A stretch of 64,000 nucleotides of DNA, from the NCBI RefSeq assembly GCF_014647835.1, contig NZ_BMPY01000019.1:1-64000 (forward strand), read 5' to 3'. The DNA is from Microbispora rosea subsp. aerata (GTDB lineage: Bacteria > Actinomycetota > Actinomycetes > Streptosporangiales > Streptosporangiaceae). The notes below the pieces were generated by a model, which saw only the letters and a list, made by a program, of their open reading frames with translations, did no database searches and was not told the origin of the DNA. Below, piece by piece: positions 44,895 through 53,823 of this stretch. Numbering within the stretch: position 1 is the first letter of the stretch; each line of letters starts with the position of its first letter. The translations under genes were made by a program, and so were the position numbers.

Positions 44895-45350
44895 ATGAGC
44901 GAGCCGGGACGCAGAACGCGGATGCAGAAGGTGGTTCCGCCACGGCTGCTCGTGCCGTACCTGTCGGGCCGCCGCACGATCATCTCCGGATACGTGTACC
45001 GCGCGCAGGACTGTGACCGCCTCACCACCCCCGCCGCGCTCGTCGAGGCCCTCGACCTGTGCTTCGACGGATCGGAGCTGACACCGGACGTGCCCGAGCT
45101 GTACATCATGCGCTGGGACGCGCGCGACATCGACACCTACGTCGTCCCGTACGGCCCGCACATGGGCGGTGATTGGAGCGATGCACCGCCCTTCACCGGG
45201 AACGGCTTCACCGCCTCCCGCGAGCAGGTGGTGCCGCAGTTCCACACGATGCCCATGCCGATCCCCGCGGGCGCGGAGATCGTCCACCTCACCGCGGCCG
45301 GGGAGCGTCCCTTCGCCGGGTACGACGGCCTGACCTGGCGGCCGGCATGA
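44895..45350 (+). CDS. unknown protein, 151 aa
   Basis: I do not recognise the family. The protein is soluble, mildly acidic after a basic start (RRTRMQKVVPPRLLVPYLSG), with aromatic-rich stretches (ELYIMRWDARDIDTYVVPYG). No signal peptide, membrane helix or Cys/His cluster. The codon use matches neighbours. Its stop overlaps the next unknown gene by four bases, so the two products are probably made together. Confidence 0.75.
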   Translation: MSEPGRRTRMQKVVPPRLLVPYLSGRRTIISGYVYRAQDCDRLTTPAALVEALDLCFDGSELTPDVPELYIMRWDARDIDTYVVPYGPHMGGDWSDAPPFTGNGFTASREQVVPQFHTMPMPIPAGAEIVHLTAAGERPFAGYDGLTWRPA

Positions 45351-45802
45351 TGAGCGAGATCGAGCCGATCGGCCTGGGATTCGTCGCCCGTTACCGCGAC
45401 CGGGACTACGCCGCGGCGGTCGGGCCGGACAGCGACGACGTGGTGCTGTTCAGCGAGACGCCGCAGGAGGGGTTCACCCCCGCGGGCGGCTACTGGCGGC
45501 TGCGGGTCAGCCGGTCCTCGCTGGAGCGGCTGACGCTGGTGCGCACGGTCGGGGCGTTCGGCGGCGAGCCGTGCCTGGTGCTGGACGAGGACGACGGCGG
45601 CGACGGCGGAGAGGGCGGCCTGCACATCGCCTACACCGGCCACAACGGCCTCAAGGCCGAGGCGCTCGGCTACTGGCTGGTGGACCACGGCGCCTACGAG
45701 GTGGTCGTGCCCCGCGACGAGGTGCACGCGATCCGGGTGGAGCGGGTGCCCGTCCCGCTCACATCTGACCGGGCGGACGATCAGGAGACGGCGGACCGCT
45801 AG
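45347..45802 (+). CDS. unknown protein, 151 aa
   Basis: Begins ATGATG at 45347/45350 in overlap with the previous gene. Unrecognised; soluble and strongly acidic in the middle (DEDDGGDGGEGG). Segments such as GFVARYRDRDYAAAVGPDSD and HNGLKAEALGYWLVDHGAYE suggest a small beta-rich domain. Same length as its neighbour by coincidence: I see no similarity between them. Confidence 0.72.
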   Translation: MMSEIEPIGLGFVARYRDRDYAAAVGPDSDDVVLFSETPQEGFTPAGGYWRLRVSRSSLERLTLVRTVGAFGGEPCLVLDEDDGGDGGEGGLHIAYTGHNGLKAEALGYWLVDHGAYEVVVPRDEVHAIRVERVPVPLTSDRADDQETADR

Positions 45803-45819
45803 CCGGAAGGCGCCCGGTC

Positions 45820-45941
45820 GCGTTGCCGGTGCCGTGGGCGCGCATGGCCGGGGCGGAGGCGACGGCGTGCTCTTTGACGATCTCATGGGCCGCCTCGCGG
45901 TCCATGCCCGCGCGTGCGGCCATGAGAGCATCCCGTGACCG
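45820..45941 (-). pseudogene. relic of adenylosuccinate lyase (purB) C-terminal region
   Basis: Minus-strand translation gives SRDALMAARAGMDREAAHEI and VKEHAVASAPAMR, which closely matches the C-terminal helix of actinobacterial PurB (from memory: RAG.GRE.AHE.IKEHAVA.ALAMR). The rest of the enzyme, 400 residues, is absent, so this is a decayed fragment in the 150-base gap between convergent genes. Confidence 0.65.
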
Positions 45942-45954
45942 GGGATCGGCGCCG

Positions 45955-47457
45955 TCAGCAGCCCAACGACCGGTAGCGGGCGAAACGGGCCACCGCCCGC
46001 TCCCCCGCGGGGCGGTCGAGCAGGCCGGCGATCTCGTGTTCCAGCGTGCGGCCGGCCCTGCGGCAGAACTCCTCCGGCTCGTACGCCGCGTCGGGACGCT
46101 CGGGGACGATCCGGTCCACGATGCCGTCCCGCCGCAGGTCGGCGGCGCGTACGCCCTGGGCGGCGGCGATCTCCGGGGCGAAGTCGACGGTCCGGTACAT
46201 CAGGGCCGAGGCGCCCTCCGGGGGGAGCGGGGACAGCCAGGCGTGCTGCGCGCAGACGACGCGGTCGGCCGGGAGCAGGGCGAGCGCCGCGCCGCCCGCG
46301 CCCTCCCCCAGCAGCAGGCACACGGTCGGCGCGTCGAGCATGACGAGGTCGGCCAGGCAGCGGGCGATCTCGGCGGCCAGGCCGCCCTCCTCGGCGGCCT
46401 TGGACAGCTCCGCCCCGCCGGTGTCGACGACGGTGACAAGCGGCAGGCGCAGTTCGGCGGCCAGGCGCATGCCCCGCCGCGCCACCCGCAGCCCGGCGGG
46501 GCCGAGCGGGGCGCCCGTACGCTGCCGGCGCCGGTCCTGGCCGAGGACGACGGCGGGCGCGGCGCCGAACCTGGCCAGCGCCAGCAGCAGGCCCGGGCCG
46601 CGCTCCCCCGTGCCGGTGCCGTGCAGCGGGGTCACGTCGTGCGCCCCGTATTTCAGCAGCTCGCGCACGCCGGGGCGGTCGTCGCGGCGCGAGCGGGTGA
46701 TGGCCTCCCACGCCGACACCGGCTCGGCCGCCTCCTCGGGTTCGGGGCCGGGCTCCAGGCCGGTGCGCGGCGCGCAGAGCACGGCCAGCGTCCGGATGGC
46801 GATCCGGCGGGCGTCCTCGGCCGAGACCACCGCGTCGACCAGCCCGTGGGCGTAGAGATTCTCGGCGACCTGCACCCCTTTGGGGAACGGATAGCCGTGC
46901 AGCGACTCGAACACCCTCGGCCCGAGGAAGCCGATGAGCGCCCCGGGCTCGGCGGCCGTCACGTGACCGAGCGAGCCCCACGACGCGAACACCCCGCCCG
47001 TCGTGGGATGGCGCAGATAGACGACGTACGGCAGGCCGGCGGCGCGGTGGGCGGCGACCGCCGCGGTGATCTTCACCATCTGGGTGAAGGCCGGTGTGCC
47101 CTCCTGCATCCGGGTGCCGCCGCTGGCCGGGGCGGCGAGCAGCGGCAGGCGCTCGGCGGTGGCGCGTTCGACGGCCCGCACGAGCCGCTCGGCCGCCGCC
47201 ACCCCGATCGAACCGGCGAGGAAGGAGAACTCGCAGGCGACCACGGCCACCCGGCGGCCGTCGAGCGTGCCCTCGCCGGTGACGACCGACTCGTCGTACC
47301 CGGTCCTGGCGCGGACGCGGGCGAGCTCGGCGGCGTAGTCCGAGCCGGGCGCGGCCCGGTCGCGCGGGGGCTCGTCCCACGACTTCCACGAGCCCGGGTC
47401 GAGCACCCGCGCGATCAGCGTCCGCGCGTCCGGCCTGCCCGCGCCGCCGTCGCTCAT
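45955..47457 (-). CDS. fused acyl-CoA carboxylase carboxyltransferase (AccD-AccA type)
   Basis: 500 aa with two crotonase-like carboxyltransferase halves: the first (about 30-240) with ASGGTRMQEG and GGVFASWGSLGH, the second (about 260-495) with VVDTGGAELSKAAEEGGLA and LLLGEGAGGAALAL. The AccD zinc finger is missing. Such fusions transfer CO2 from biotin to an acyl-CoA; a biotin carboxylase/BCCP partner is not in the window. Coupled (ATGA) to the CaiB-type CoA-transferase gene before it, so the acyl-CoA may be made by that enzyme. Confidence 0.87.
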   Translation of the reverse strand: MSDGGAGRPDARTLIARVLDPGSWKSWDEPPRDRAAPGSDYAAELARVRARTGYDESVVTGEGTLDGRRVAVVACEFSFLAGSIGVAAAERLVRAVERATAERLPLLAAPASGGTRMQEGTPAFTQMVKITAAVAAHRAAGLPYVVYLRHPTTGGVFASWGSLGHVTAAEPGALIGFLGPRVFESLHGYPFPKGVQVAENLYAHGLVDAVVSAEDARRIAIRTLAVLCAPRTGLEPGPEPEEAAEPVSAWEAITRSRRDDRPGVRELLKYGAHDVTPLHGTGTGERGPGLLLALARFGAAPAVVLGQDRRRQRTGAPLGPAGLRVARRGMRLAAELRLPLVTVVDTGGAELSKAAEEGGLAAEIARCLADLVMLDAPTVCLLLGEGAGGAALALLPADRVVCAQHAWLSPLPPEGASALMYRTVDFAPEIAAAQGVRAADLRRDGIVDRIVPERPDAAYEPEEFCRRAGRTLEHEIAGLLDRPAGERAVARFARYRSLGC

Positions 47458-48620
47458 GGTGAGCGCCGCTCCCGCTCGGCCAGCCAGGCGAGCACGGCGT
47501 CGTTGTCCTGGCCCAGGCCGGGAGGCGCGGTGTGCCCCTCGGCCGTGGAGCGGCCGTCGAACCGCAGCGGAGGGCCGGGCAGCTCGATCTCGCCCAGCAC
47601 GGGGTGGTCGACGGTGACGAGCAGGCCCTGCGACCGCACCTGGTCCCAGGCGTACACCTCGTCGATCGACCGGATCGCGCCCGCGGGCACACCGATCTCC
47701 CGCAGTGCCGCCAGCCAGTGCTCGCGGTCGTGAGCCGCCAGCGCCTTCTCCATGTCGGCGATCAGCTCTTCCCGATGGGTGAACCTATCCCTGTTTGTCG
47801 CATATTTCGACAATTCTGGGTCGATGTCCAGTAGCTCGGCCACCTTGCGCCACTGCCCGTCGTTGGCCACCGCGATCTGGATCATGCCGTCGGCGCACCG
47901 GAAGGCGCCGTACGGCGCGATGGAGGAATGGTGATTGCCGCCCGCCTTCGGCACGACGCCGCCGACGGTCCAGGCGGTGCCGTGGTAGGAGTGCACGCCC
48001 ACGACGGACGCGAGCAGCGACGTCCTGACGACCGTCCCGCGCCCGGTGCGCTCGCGTTCGTACAGCGCCGCGACCACGCCGTACGCGCCGTGGAGACCGG
48101 CGAGGAGGTCGGCGATCGAGGCCCCGACCCGGTACGGCTCCTCCGGCGACGGCCCGGTCAGCGACATCAGCCCGGCCTCCCCCTGGGCGATCTGGTCGTA
48201 TCCCGGCCGGCCGGCCTCCGGGCCGTCGTGGCCGAACCCGCTGATGGACAGGATCACCAGCCGGGGGTTGATCTCGTGCAGGCGGGCGACGGGGAAGCCG
48301 AGGCGGTCGAGCACGCCGGTGCGGAAGTTCTCCACCAGCACGTCGCTCTGCCGTACGAGCCGCTCGATCAGCTCGCGGCCCTCCGCGGTCTTCATGTCCA
48401 CGGTGATCGACCGCTTGTTGCGATTGGCCGCCAGGAAGTAGGTGGATATGTCGTGATCCGGGCCGACGAACGGCGGGCCCCATCCGCGCGACTCGTCCCC
48501 CGACGGATGTTCCACCTTGATCACGTACGTGCCCAGGTCGCCGAGCATCTGCGTGCAGTGCGGCCCGGCGAGAGCCCGGGAAAGATCGAGGACGACGATG
48601 CCGCTGAGTGGTCCCTGCAC
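47454..48620 (-). CDS. CaiB/BaiF (class III) CoA-transferase
   Basis: 388 aa; GTG 48620 with GGAGG six bases upstream. VLDLSRALAGPHCTQMLGDL, VIKVEHPSGDESRGWGPPF, NKRSITVDMKT, DVLVENFRTGVLDRLG and the catalytic-Asp motif VGASIADLLAGLHGAYGV are all there. Transfers CoA between carboxylic acids through an Asp thioester. First of a two-gene operon with the carboxyltransferase. Confidence 0.93.
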   Translation of the reverse strand: MQGPLSGIVVLDLSRALAGPHCTQMLGDLGTYVIKVEHPSGDESRGWGPPFVGPDHDISTYFLAANRNKRSITVDMKTAEGRELIERLVRQSDVLVENFRTGVLDRLGFPVARLHEINPRLVILSISGFGHDGPEAGRPGYDQIAQGEAGLMSLTGPSPEEPYRVGASIADLLAGLHGAYGVVAALYERERTGRGTVVRTSLLASVVGVHSYHGTAWTVGGVVPKAGGNHHSSIAPYGAFRCADGMIQIAVANDGQWRKVAELLDIDPELSKYATNRDRFTHREELIADMEKALAAHDREHWLAALREIGVPAGAIRSIDEVYAWDQVRSQGLLVTVDHPVLGEIELPGPPLRFDGRSTAEGHTAPPGLGQDNDAVLAWLAERERRSP

Positions 48621-48724
48621 GGCCAGCCTCCACGGGGGTCGCTAAGGAGAATGTCCTTCGGTCTCCACCGGCATGCCTGACAGGTCACCCCGTTCGCGCA
48701 ACCCCCCGGCGCGGGCTCCCAGCC

Positions 48725-48750
48725 ACCCCCGTCTCCGGCGCGACGGGGGT
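48725..48750 (-). terminator. hairpin after the 51-residue gene
   Basis: ACCCCCGT and ACGGGGGT form an 8-bp stem with a 10-base loop, ten bases beyond the small gene's stop. Confidence 0.65.
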
Positions 48751-48759
48751 CTGTCTGCG

Positions 48760-48915
48760 TCAGCGGTGCGCCCGGTGGCCGCGCACCTGCTCCATCAGTC
48801 GGCGCAGCCGCTGCCGGTTCTGCGGATCACGCGCCGCGGTCTTGACCTTCTCTGTGTTTTCGCGGCCTTTGGTGCTCTGTAGGTAGTCCCTGATGCGTTG
48901 AACGATAGATGCCAT
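48760..48915 (-). CDS. small basic protein, 51 aa
   Basis: Found by reading the minus strand: ATG 48915, GGTGAG eight bases upstream, TGA at 48760. The product starts MASIVQRIRDYLQSTKGREN and ends RRLMEQVRGHRAHR; it is helical and basic, with DPQNRQRLRRLM in the second half. I recall similar small proteins of unknown function in actinomycetes (DPxxxxKLRxL type). It has its own palindromic control site and a terminator, which supports it as a real gene. Confidence 0.72.
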   Translation of the reverse strand: MASIVQRIRDYLQSTKGRENTEKVKTAARDPQNRQRLRRLMEQVRGHRAHR

Positions 48916-48938
48916 TCGTAACTCACCATCCCGTTTGT

Positions 48939-48954
48939 GCCGTTACTAAACGGC
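48939..48954 (-). promoter_or_regulatory. palindrome in the promoter of the small gene
   Basis: GCCGTTACTAAACGGC has perfect 6-bp arms around ACTA, 24 bases before the ATG, in an A/T-richer stretch. It may be an operator. Confidence 0.5.
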
Positions 48955-49020
48955 TACCCACGGAAACCGCCGCCAATCACCGCGGGCACACGGAACGGCA
49001 CGGTGAGACGTCCTCTCACG

Positions 49021-50853
49021 TCACACGGTGTCCACCTCCGCGTACGTGAGGCCGCCGGAGAGCTTGGGAAAGCCGGGGCCGCGGTCGAAGAAGGCGGCGG
49101 GGCGGGTCTCGCGCAGCCGCTCCCGCAGGCGCTCGGTCGCCTCGACGTCGATGACGACGTCGTCGCGGGTGCCGGTCAGCACGACGCCGTAGTCCTCCCG
49201 CGCGCCCTCGAACGTCACCTTCCCGTCGCGCACGTCGGCGGCCACCTTCTCGGCCGGCCGGTCGTACGGGGAGCCCCAGCCGCCTCCCCCGGTCGTCCGG
49301 ATGCGGATGACCTGCCCGGCGCGTACGGGGTAGTCGTCGACCAGGCCCTCCATCTCCACGCCGTCCACCGTGACCTGGAAGGGACGGCCCGCCCTGCCGC
49401 CGTTGACCCCCCAGCACGACAGGATCGAACGGTCGGCGATCGACATGAAGGAGGCGTCGCGCAGCATGCGGATGTGCTTGTCGTAGCCGAGGCCGCCGCG
49501 GAACTCCCCCGGCCCGCCGCTGTCCACGGCCAGGCCCAGCCGCTCGACCCGCAGCGGCCAGCGCGCCTCGGCGAACTCCACCGGGATGTTGCGGCTGTCG
49601 GGCACCACGTGGATGGTGTCCTCCCCGTCGGCGTACCAGCGCCCGCCCGAGCCGCCGCCGAGCACCTCGCGCATGAGGTACGGCCCGTCGTCCGACTCGC
49701 CGTACACGCCGGTGTAGCGGATGGTCTCCTGGTCGGCGGGCATGCGGCCGCCGGTCGCCTTGGCCAGCACGCCCGCGAGCACGCCGAGCAGGCGCAGGAT
49801 CACGAACGTGCGGGCGTTCGTCGGCGCGGGGAAGATCGGGGTGAGCAGCGTGCCCTTCTCCGGGAAGACCATCTTGGTCAGCGGCACCACGCCCTCGTTG
49901 ACGTCGAGCTCGGCCATCCGCTCGGGGGTGTCGGCGAGGTTGCGCAGGATCGGCGCCAGCCACTTCTTCAGGAAAACCCCGTCGGCGTAGTCGCCTGCGT
50001 GGTTGATCGGCCCCTTGGCCTGCGGCGAGGTGCCCGTGAAGTCGATGGTCAGCGGCGGGTCCGCCGAGTGGTCGACGGTGAGCGTGATCCGCTGGGCGTG
50101 CAGGCGCGGCTCGTCCACGCCGTCGTGCTCGGCGTAGTCCTCCCAGACGTACACGCCCTCGGGGATCTTCGAGAGCAGCTCCCGCCGGAACGTCTCGGTC
50201 GTCTTGTCGATGATCGCGTCGAAGCAGGCCTCGACCGCCTCCCTGCCGTACCGGTCGAACAGCTCGCCGAGCCGCCGGGCGCCCATGAGGCAGGCCGAGC
50301 ACTCCGCGTCGAGGTCCCCGGCCAGGGAGTCGGGCATCCGGGAGTTGCGCGTCATGATCGTGAGCGCGGCGCGGTTGGGCACGCCCTGGTCCCACAGCTT
50401 GATCGGCGGGACCATCAGCCCCTCCTCGTACGCGCTGCGCGCGTGCGACGGCATCGATCCCGGCACGGCGCCGCCGATGTCGTCGTGATGACCGAACGCC
50501 TGGACGAACGCGACGACCTCGCCGCCGTGGAAGACCGGCACCGTCACGCACAGGTCGGGCAGGTGGCCGATGCCGCCCTCGGACAGGTAGACGTCGTTGT
50601 GGAAGAACACGTCGCCGGGGCGCATCGTCTCGATCGGGAAGTCGCGGACGACCGGCTGCACCAGCGCCGAGTAGGACCGCCCGGTCAGCTTGCGCATCCG
50701 CACGTCGTGGATCCCGGCGCGGAAGTCGTGGGCGTCCCGGATCATCGGCGACCTCGCGGTGCGCGCGATCGCCGTCTCCACCTCTTTTTCCACCGAGGCG
50801 AGCGTGCCCTCCACGATCTCCACGAGCACGGGGTCGGCGGTCCTACCGGTCAT
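49021..50853 (-). CDS. hyuB: hydantoinase/5-oxoprolinase B subunit
   Basis: 610 aa. Typical HyuB text: MRPGDVFFHNDVYLSEGGIG, GHHDDIGGAVPGSMP, SGGPGEFRGGLGYDKHIR and TTGGGGWGSPYDRPAEKVAAD. With HyuA it carries out ATP-dependent hydrolysis of a cyclic amide (hydantoin, 5-oxoproline) or, in related complexes, carboxylation of acetone or acetophenone. Starts 11 bases inside the hyuA end, so the two are coupled. No racemase or carbamoylase is adjacent to name the substrate. Confidence 0.9.
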   Translation of the reverse strand: MTGRTADPVLVEIVEGTLASVEKEVETAIARTARSPMIRDAHDFRAGIHDVRMRKLTGRSYSALVQPVVRDFPIETMRPGDVFFHNDVYLSEGGIGHLPDLCVTVPVFHGGEVVAFVQAFGHHDDIGGAVPGSMPSHARSAYEEGLMVPPIKLWDQGVPNRAALTIMTRNSRMPDSLAGDLDAECSACLMGARRLGELFDRYGREAVEACFDAIIDKTTETFRRELLSKIPEGVYVWEDYAEHDGVDEPRLHAQRITLTVDHSADPPLTIDFTGTSPQAKGPINHAGDYADGVFLKKWLAPILRNLADTPERMAELDVNEGVVPLTKMVFPEKGTLLTPIFPAPTNARTFVILRLLGVLAGVLAKATGGRMPADQETIRYTGVYGESDDGPYLMREVLGGGSGGRWYADGEDTIHVVPDSRNIPVEFAEARWPLRVERLGLAVDSGGPGEFRGGLGYDKHIRMLRDASFMSIADRSILSCWGVNGGRAGRPFQVTVDGVEMEGLVDDYPVRAGQVIRIRTTGGGGWGSPYDRPAEKVAADVRDGKVTFEGAREDYGVVLTGTRDDVVIDVEATERLRERLRETRPAAFFDRGPGFPKLSGGLTYAEVDTV

Positions 50854-52888
50854 CGCTCACCACCACGAGGTTGCCGTAGTCGTCCATGGTCGCCGTGAAG
50901 CCGGGGTGCACCGGCAGCGTCGAGCCGTACTCCTCGATCACGGCCGGGCCGCGCACCACCGCGCCCGCGCCGAGGTCGGCCCTGCGGTAGATCACGGTCC
51001 TGGCCCACCGCTCGAAGAACACGTCGCGGGTCGCGACCGGGCTCGGCTCGTCCTCCTGGCGCGGCCTGCGCGCGATCTTGGGCCGGGTGATCGGGCCGAT
51101 GCCGGACACCCTGAGGTTGACCCACTCGACGGCGTGCCGGGGGTCGTCGCGGTAGCCGTACCCGTAGAGCCGCTCGTGCTCGGCGTGGAACCGCTCGGCG
51201 ACCGCGGCGAGCCACGCCTCGTCCACCGGGCCGTCGGGGGCGGGCACCCGCACCTCGTACGCCTGGCCGTAGTAGCGCAGGTCGGCGCTGCGGGCGTACA
51301 CGTGCTCGGCGAACCCCTCGCGGTCGAGCGCGGCCGCCGCCTGGGCCTCCAGCTCGCCGAGGATCTCCCCGACCACGGCGGGCGAGGGGTCGCGGGCGAC
51401 GTACGTGCGGACGTAGTCGTTCTTCACGTCGACCGTGAGCAGGCCGAACGCGGACACGTTGCCGGGGTCGGGCGGGACGATCGCGGCCCGCAGGCCGAGG
51501 ATGTCGATGAGGCGGCAGGCCAGCAGCGGCCCGGAGCCGCCGAAGGCGACCAGCGGGAAGTCGCGCACGTCGAGGCCGCGCTGCACGGTGATCCGCCTGA
51601 TCGCGTTCGACTGGTTGAACGCGCTGATCTCCAGGATCCCGGTGGCGCAGCGCTCCGGGGTCAGCCCGAGCCTGCCCGCGAGCTCCTCGACGCCCGCCCG
51701 CGCGGCGGCGACGTCGAGGGCGATCTCGCCGCCGAGCAGGTGCGGAGGCACCCGGCCGAGGAAGACGTGCGCGTCGGTCACCGTCACCTCGGCGCCGCCC
51801 TTGCCGTAGCAGATCGGGCCGGGGTCCGCGCCCGCCGACCTCGGGCCGACCTTCAGCGTCCCCTCGGGGGAGATCCAGGCGATCGACCCGCCGCCCGCCC
51901 CGACCGTGACGATGTCGATCATCGGGATCTTGCAGGGGTAGCGGCCGATGCTGCCCTCGGTCGTCAGCGACGGCTCCCCGTCCACCACCACGGCCACGTC
52001 GGTCGAGGTGCCGCCGCCGTCGAGGGTGATGACGCTCGGGCGCCCGGCGGTGCTCGCGATCAGCGCCGCGCCGAGGGCCCCCGCGGCCGGGCCGGACAGG
52101 ACGGTCGTGATCGGCTGGTGCACGACCTCGGCCGCCGACAGCACGCCGCCGTTGCTCTTCATCACCGAGAACGGCCGGCCGAGCCGCTCCGACAGGTTCT
52201 CGATGTAGCGCCGCATGGTCGGCTTGACCGCGGCGTCCACCAGCGTGGTCACCGACCGCTCATACTCGCGGTATTCCCGCAGCACGTCGCTGGACAGCGA
52301 CACGACCGCCTCGGGGTGCTCGCGCTCCAGCACCTCCCGCATCCGCCGTTCATGGCCGGGGTTGGCGTAGGAGTGCAGGAAGCACACCCCGATCGCGGTG
52401 ATCCCCCGCTCCCTGAACCACCGCGCCGCCGCCACGGCCTGCTCCTCGTCGAACGGCCGCACCTCCCGGCCGAGGTGGTCGAGCCGCCCGCCGACCGTAC
52501 GCACCCGGTGGACGGGCACGATCCGGGGCGGCTTCACCCAGAAGTAGGAGTTGCCGTAGCCGTCCGGCACGCTCTGCCGGGCGATCTCCAGGACGAACTC
52601 GAAGCCCTCCGTCGTGATGAAGCCCAGGTGCGAGGTGCCGTCCTGGCGGTCCTCCAGCAGCTGGTTGGTGGCGACGGTGGTGCCGTGGACGAGCGCGGAC
52701 ACGGCGTCGAGGGCGTGGGACCCCGCGTGGGCCTCGAGCGCCTTGTGCACGCCTGCCATGAACCCGTCGGCCGGGTTGTCAGGTGTCGAGGGAGTCTTGG
52801 TCGTGACGATCCGGCCGGACTCCTCGTCGACGAGCACGACGTCGGTGAAGGTGCCGCCCGTGTCGACCCCGATGCGCACGCTGGACAT
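50843..52888 (-). CDS. hyuA: hydantoinase/5-oxoprolinase A subunit
   Basis: 681 aa. ATP-binding actin-like motifs: RIGVDTGGTFTDVV at the N-terminus, HGTTVATNQLLE, SGPAAGALGAALIA, TLDGGGTSTDVAVV and the glycine-rich AFGGSGPLLACRLIDILG. The listed ATG follows GGAG by only one base; GTG three codons later (52879), giving VRIGVDTGG, has better spacing and may be the true start. Partner of HyuB downstream. Confidence 0.9.
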   Translation of the reverse strand: MSSVRIGVDTGGTFTDVVLVDEESGRIVTTKTPSTPDNPADGFMAGVHKALEAHAGSHALDAVSALVHGTTVATNQLLEDRQDGTSHLGFITTEGFEFVLEIARQSVPDGYGNSYFWVKPPRIVPVHRVRTVGGRLDHLGREVRPFDEEQAVAAARWFRERGITAIGVCFLHSYANPGHERRMREVLEREHPEAVVSLSSDVLREYREYERSVTTLVDAAVKPTMRRYIENLSERLGRPFSVMKSNGGVLSAAEVVHQPITTVLSGPAAGALGAALIASTAGRPSVITLDGGGTSTDVAVVVDGEPSLTTEGSIGRYPCKIPMIDIVTVGAGGGSIAWISPEGTLKVGPRSAGADPGPICYGKGGAEVTVTDAHVFLGRVPPHLLGGEIALDVAAARAGVEELAGRLGLTPERCATGILEISAFNQSNAIRRITVQRGLDVRDFPLVAFGGSGPLLACRLIDILGLRAAIVPPDPGNVSAFGLLTVDVKNDYVRTYVARDPSPAVVGEILGELEAQAAAALDREGFAEHVYARSADLRYYGQAYEVRVPAPDGPVDEAWLAAVAERFHAEHERLYGYGYRDDPRHAVEWVNLRVSGIGPITRPKIARRPRQEDEPSPVATRDVFFERWARTVIYRRADLGAGAVVRGPAVIEEYGSTLPVHPGFTATMDDYGNLVVVSDDR

Positions 52889-52899
52889 GCTCCGTGTTT

Positions 52900-52917
52900 A
52901 CCGATCGCCACCGATCG
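52900..52917 (-). promoter_or_regulatory. helix-phased direct repeat before hyuA
   Basis: ACCGATCG occurs at 52900 and 52910, exactly ten bases (one helical turn) apart, 12 bases upstream of the hyuA start. Candidate regulator site. Confidence 0.4.
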
Positions 52918-52981
52918 GATGAACCGGCGCACTCTGCCGAAGAATCGCCGTCTGGTCGTCACACCCTGCCCGGACGGCGGC

Positions 52982-53632
52982 TCAGACCGCGCAGGCGCCG
53001 TCGTCGCAGCCCTCGCCCGCCGCCTCCTCGGGCTTCGTACGCGCCTCGACCTCGCGCAGGGCGGCCACGAGCGTCTCGACGGGCTGCGCGCCGGAGACCG
53101 CGAACCGCTCCTCGAACAGGAACAGCGGAACGGCCCGGACGCCGAGCGCGCGGGCGCGGGCCAGCTCGGCGCGCACCTGCTCGGCGCCCTCCCCGGTGTC
53201 CTCCACGCCGGTCTCGGCGGCGAGCTTGGCCAGCGTCGCCGGGTCGCCGATGTCGAGGCCGTCGGTGAAGTGGGCCCGGAAGAGCCGGTCGGCCATGTCC
53301 GCGTCGCGCCCGGCCCGCCCGGCCAGCCAGATGAGCCGGTGCGCCTCGAACGTGTTGGCGGCGACCGCCCGGTCGAACCGCAGCTCCAGCCCGTCCTGCG
53401 CCGCCACGCCCGCGACGTGCCCGGTCATCCGCGCGACCTGGTCGGGCCCGCCGAACTTGCGGCCGAGCGCGGTCAGCAGCGGCTCGCCGTTCGAGACCCC
53501 GTCCGGGTCGAGCTGGAACGGGCGGTGGACGACCTCGACGTCACCGCCGAAGGCCCGTACGGCCTGCGCCATCCGGTGGTGGCCGATGTAGCACCAGGGA
53601 CACACGACATCGGAGAAGATCTCGACTTTCAC
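52982..53632 (-). CDS. DsbA-family oxidoreductase (FrnE-like)
   Basis: 216 aa from GTG 53632; ATG 53665 would add 11 basic residues. VKVEIFSDVVCPWCYIGHHR holds the thioredoxin-fold C-P-W-C pair, and the cis-Pro loop reads LGVRAVPLFLFEERFAVSGA. No signal peptide, so a cytoplasmic FrnE/2-hydroxychromene-isomerase-like disulfide oxidoreductase. The C-terminal GCDDGAC is a second cysteine pair. Single gene between hyuA and the CoxG-like gene. Confidence 0.9.
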   Translation of the reverse strand: MKVEIFSDVVCPWCYIGHHRMAQAVRAFGGDVEVVHRPFQLDPDGVSNGEPLLTALGRKFGGPDQVARMTGHVAGVAAQDGLELRFDRAVAANTFEAHRLIWLAGRAGRDADMADRLFRAHFTDGLDIGDPATLAKLAAETGVEDTGEGAEQVRAELARARALGVRAVPLFLFEERFAVSGAQPVETLVAALREVEARTKPEEAAGEGCDDGACAV

Positions 53633-53823
53633 GCCCTGGTCCAACCATCGCCGCGCGCGCCCCATTCCCGGCCGGTCCGGTCTCGTGTGGATCGCTCGCC
53701 GTCGTCCCCGCGCCCGGTGATCCCGGCTGCGACGCCGTGGGGCAGCGCCTGGGGCCCTGCCGCCGGCTCAGCGCTCGCTCGGCGGCGCGGTGGCCGTCCC
53801 GCCGCCCCTGGTCCCTCGGTGGT

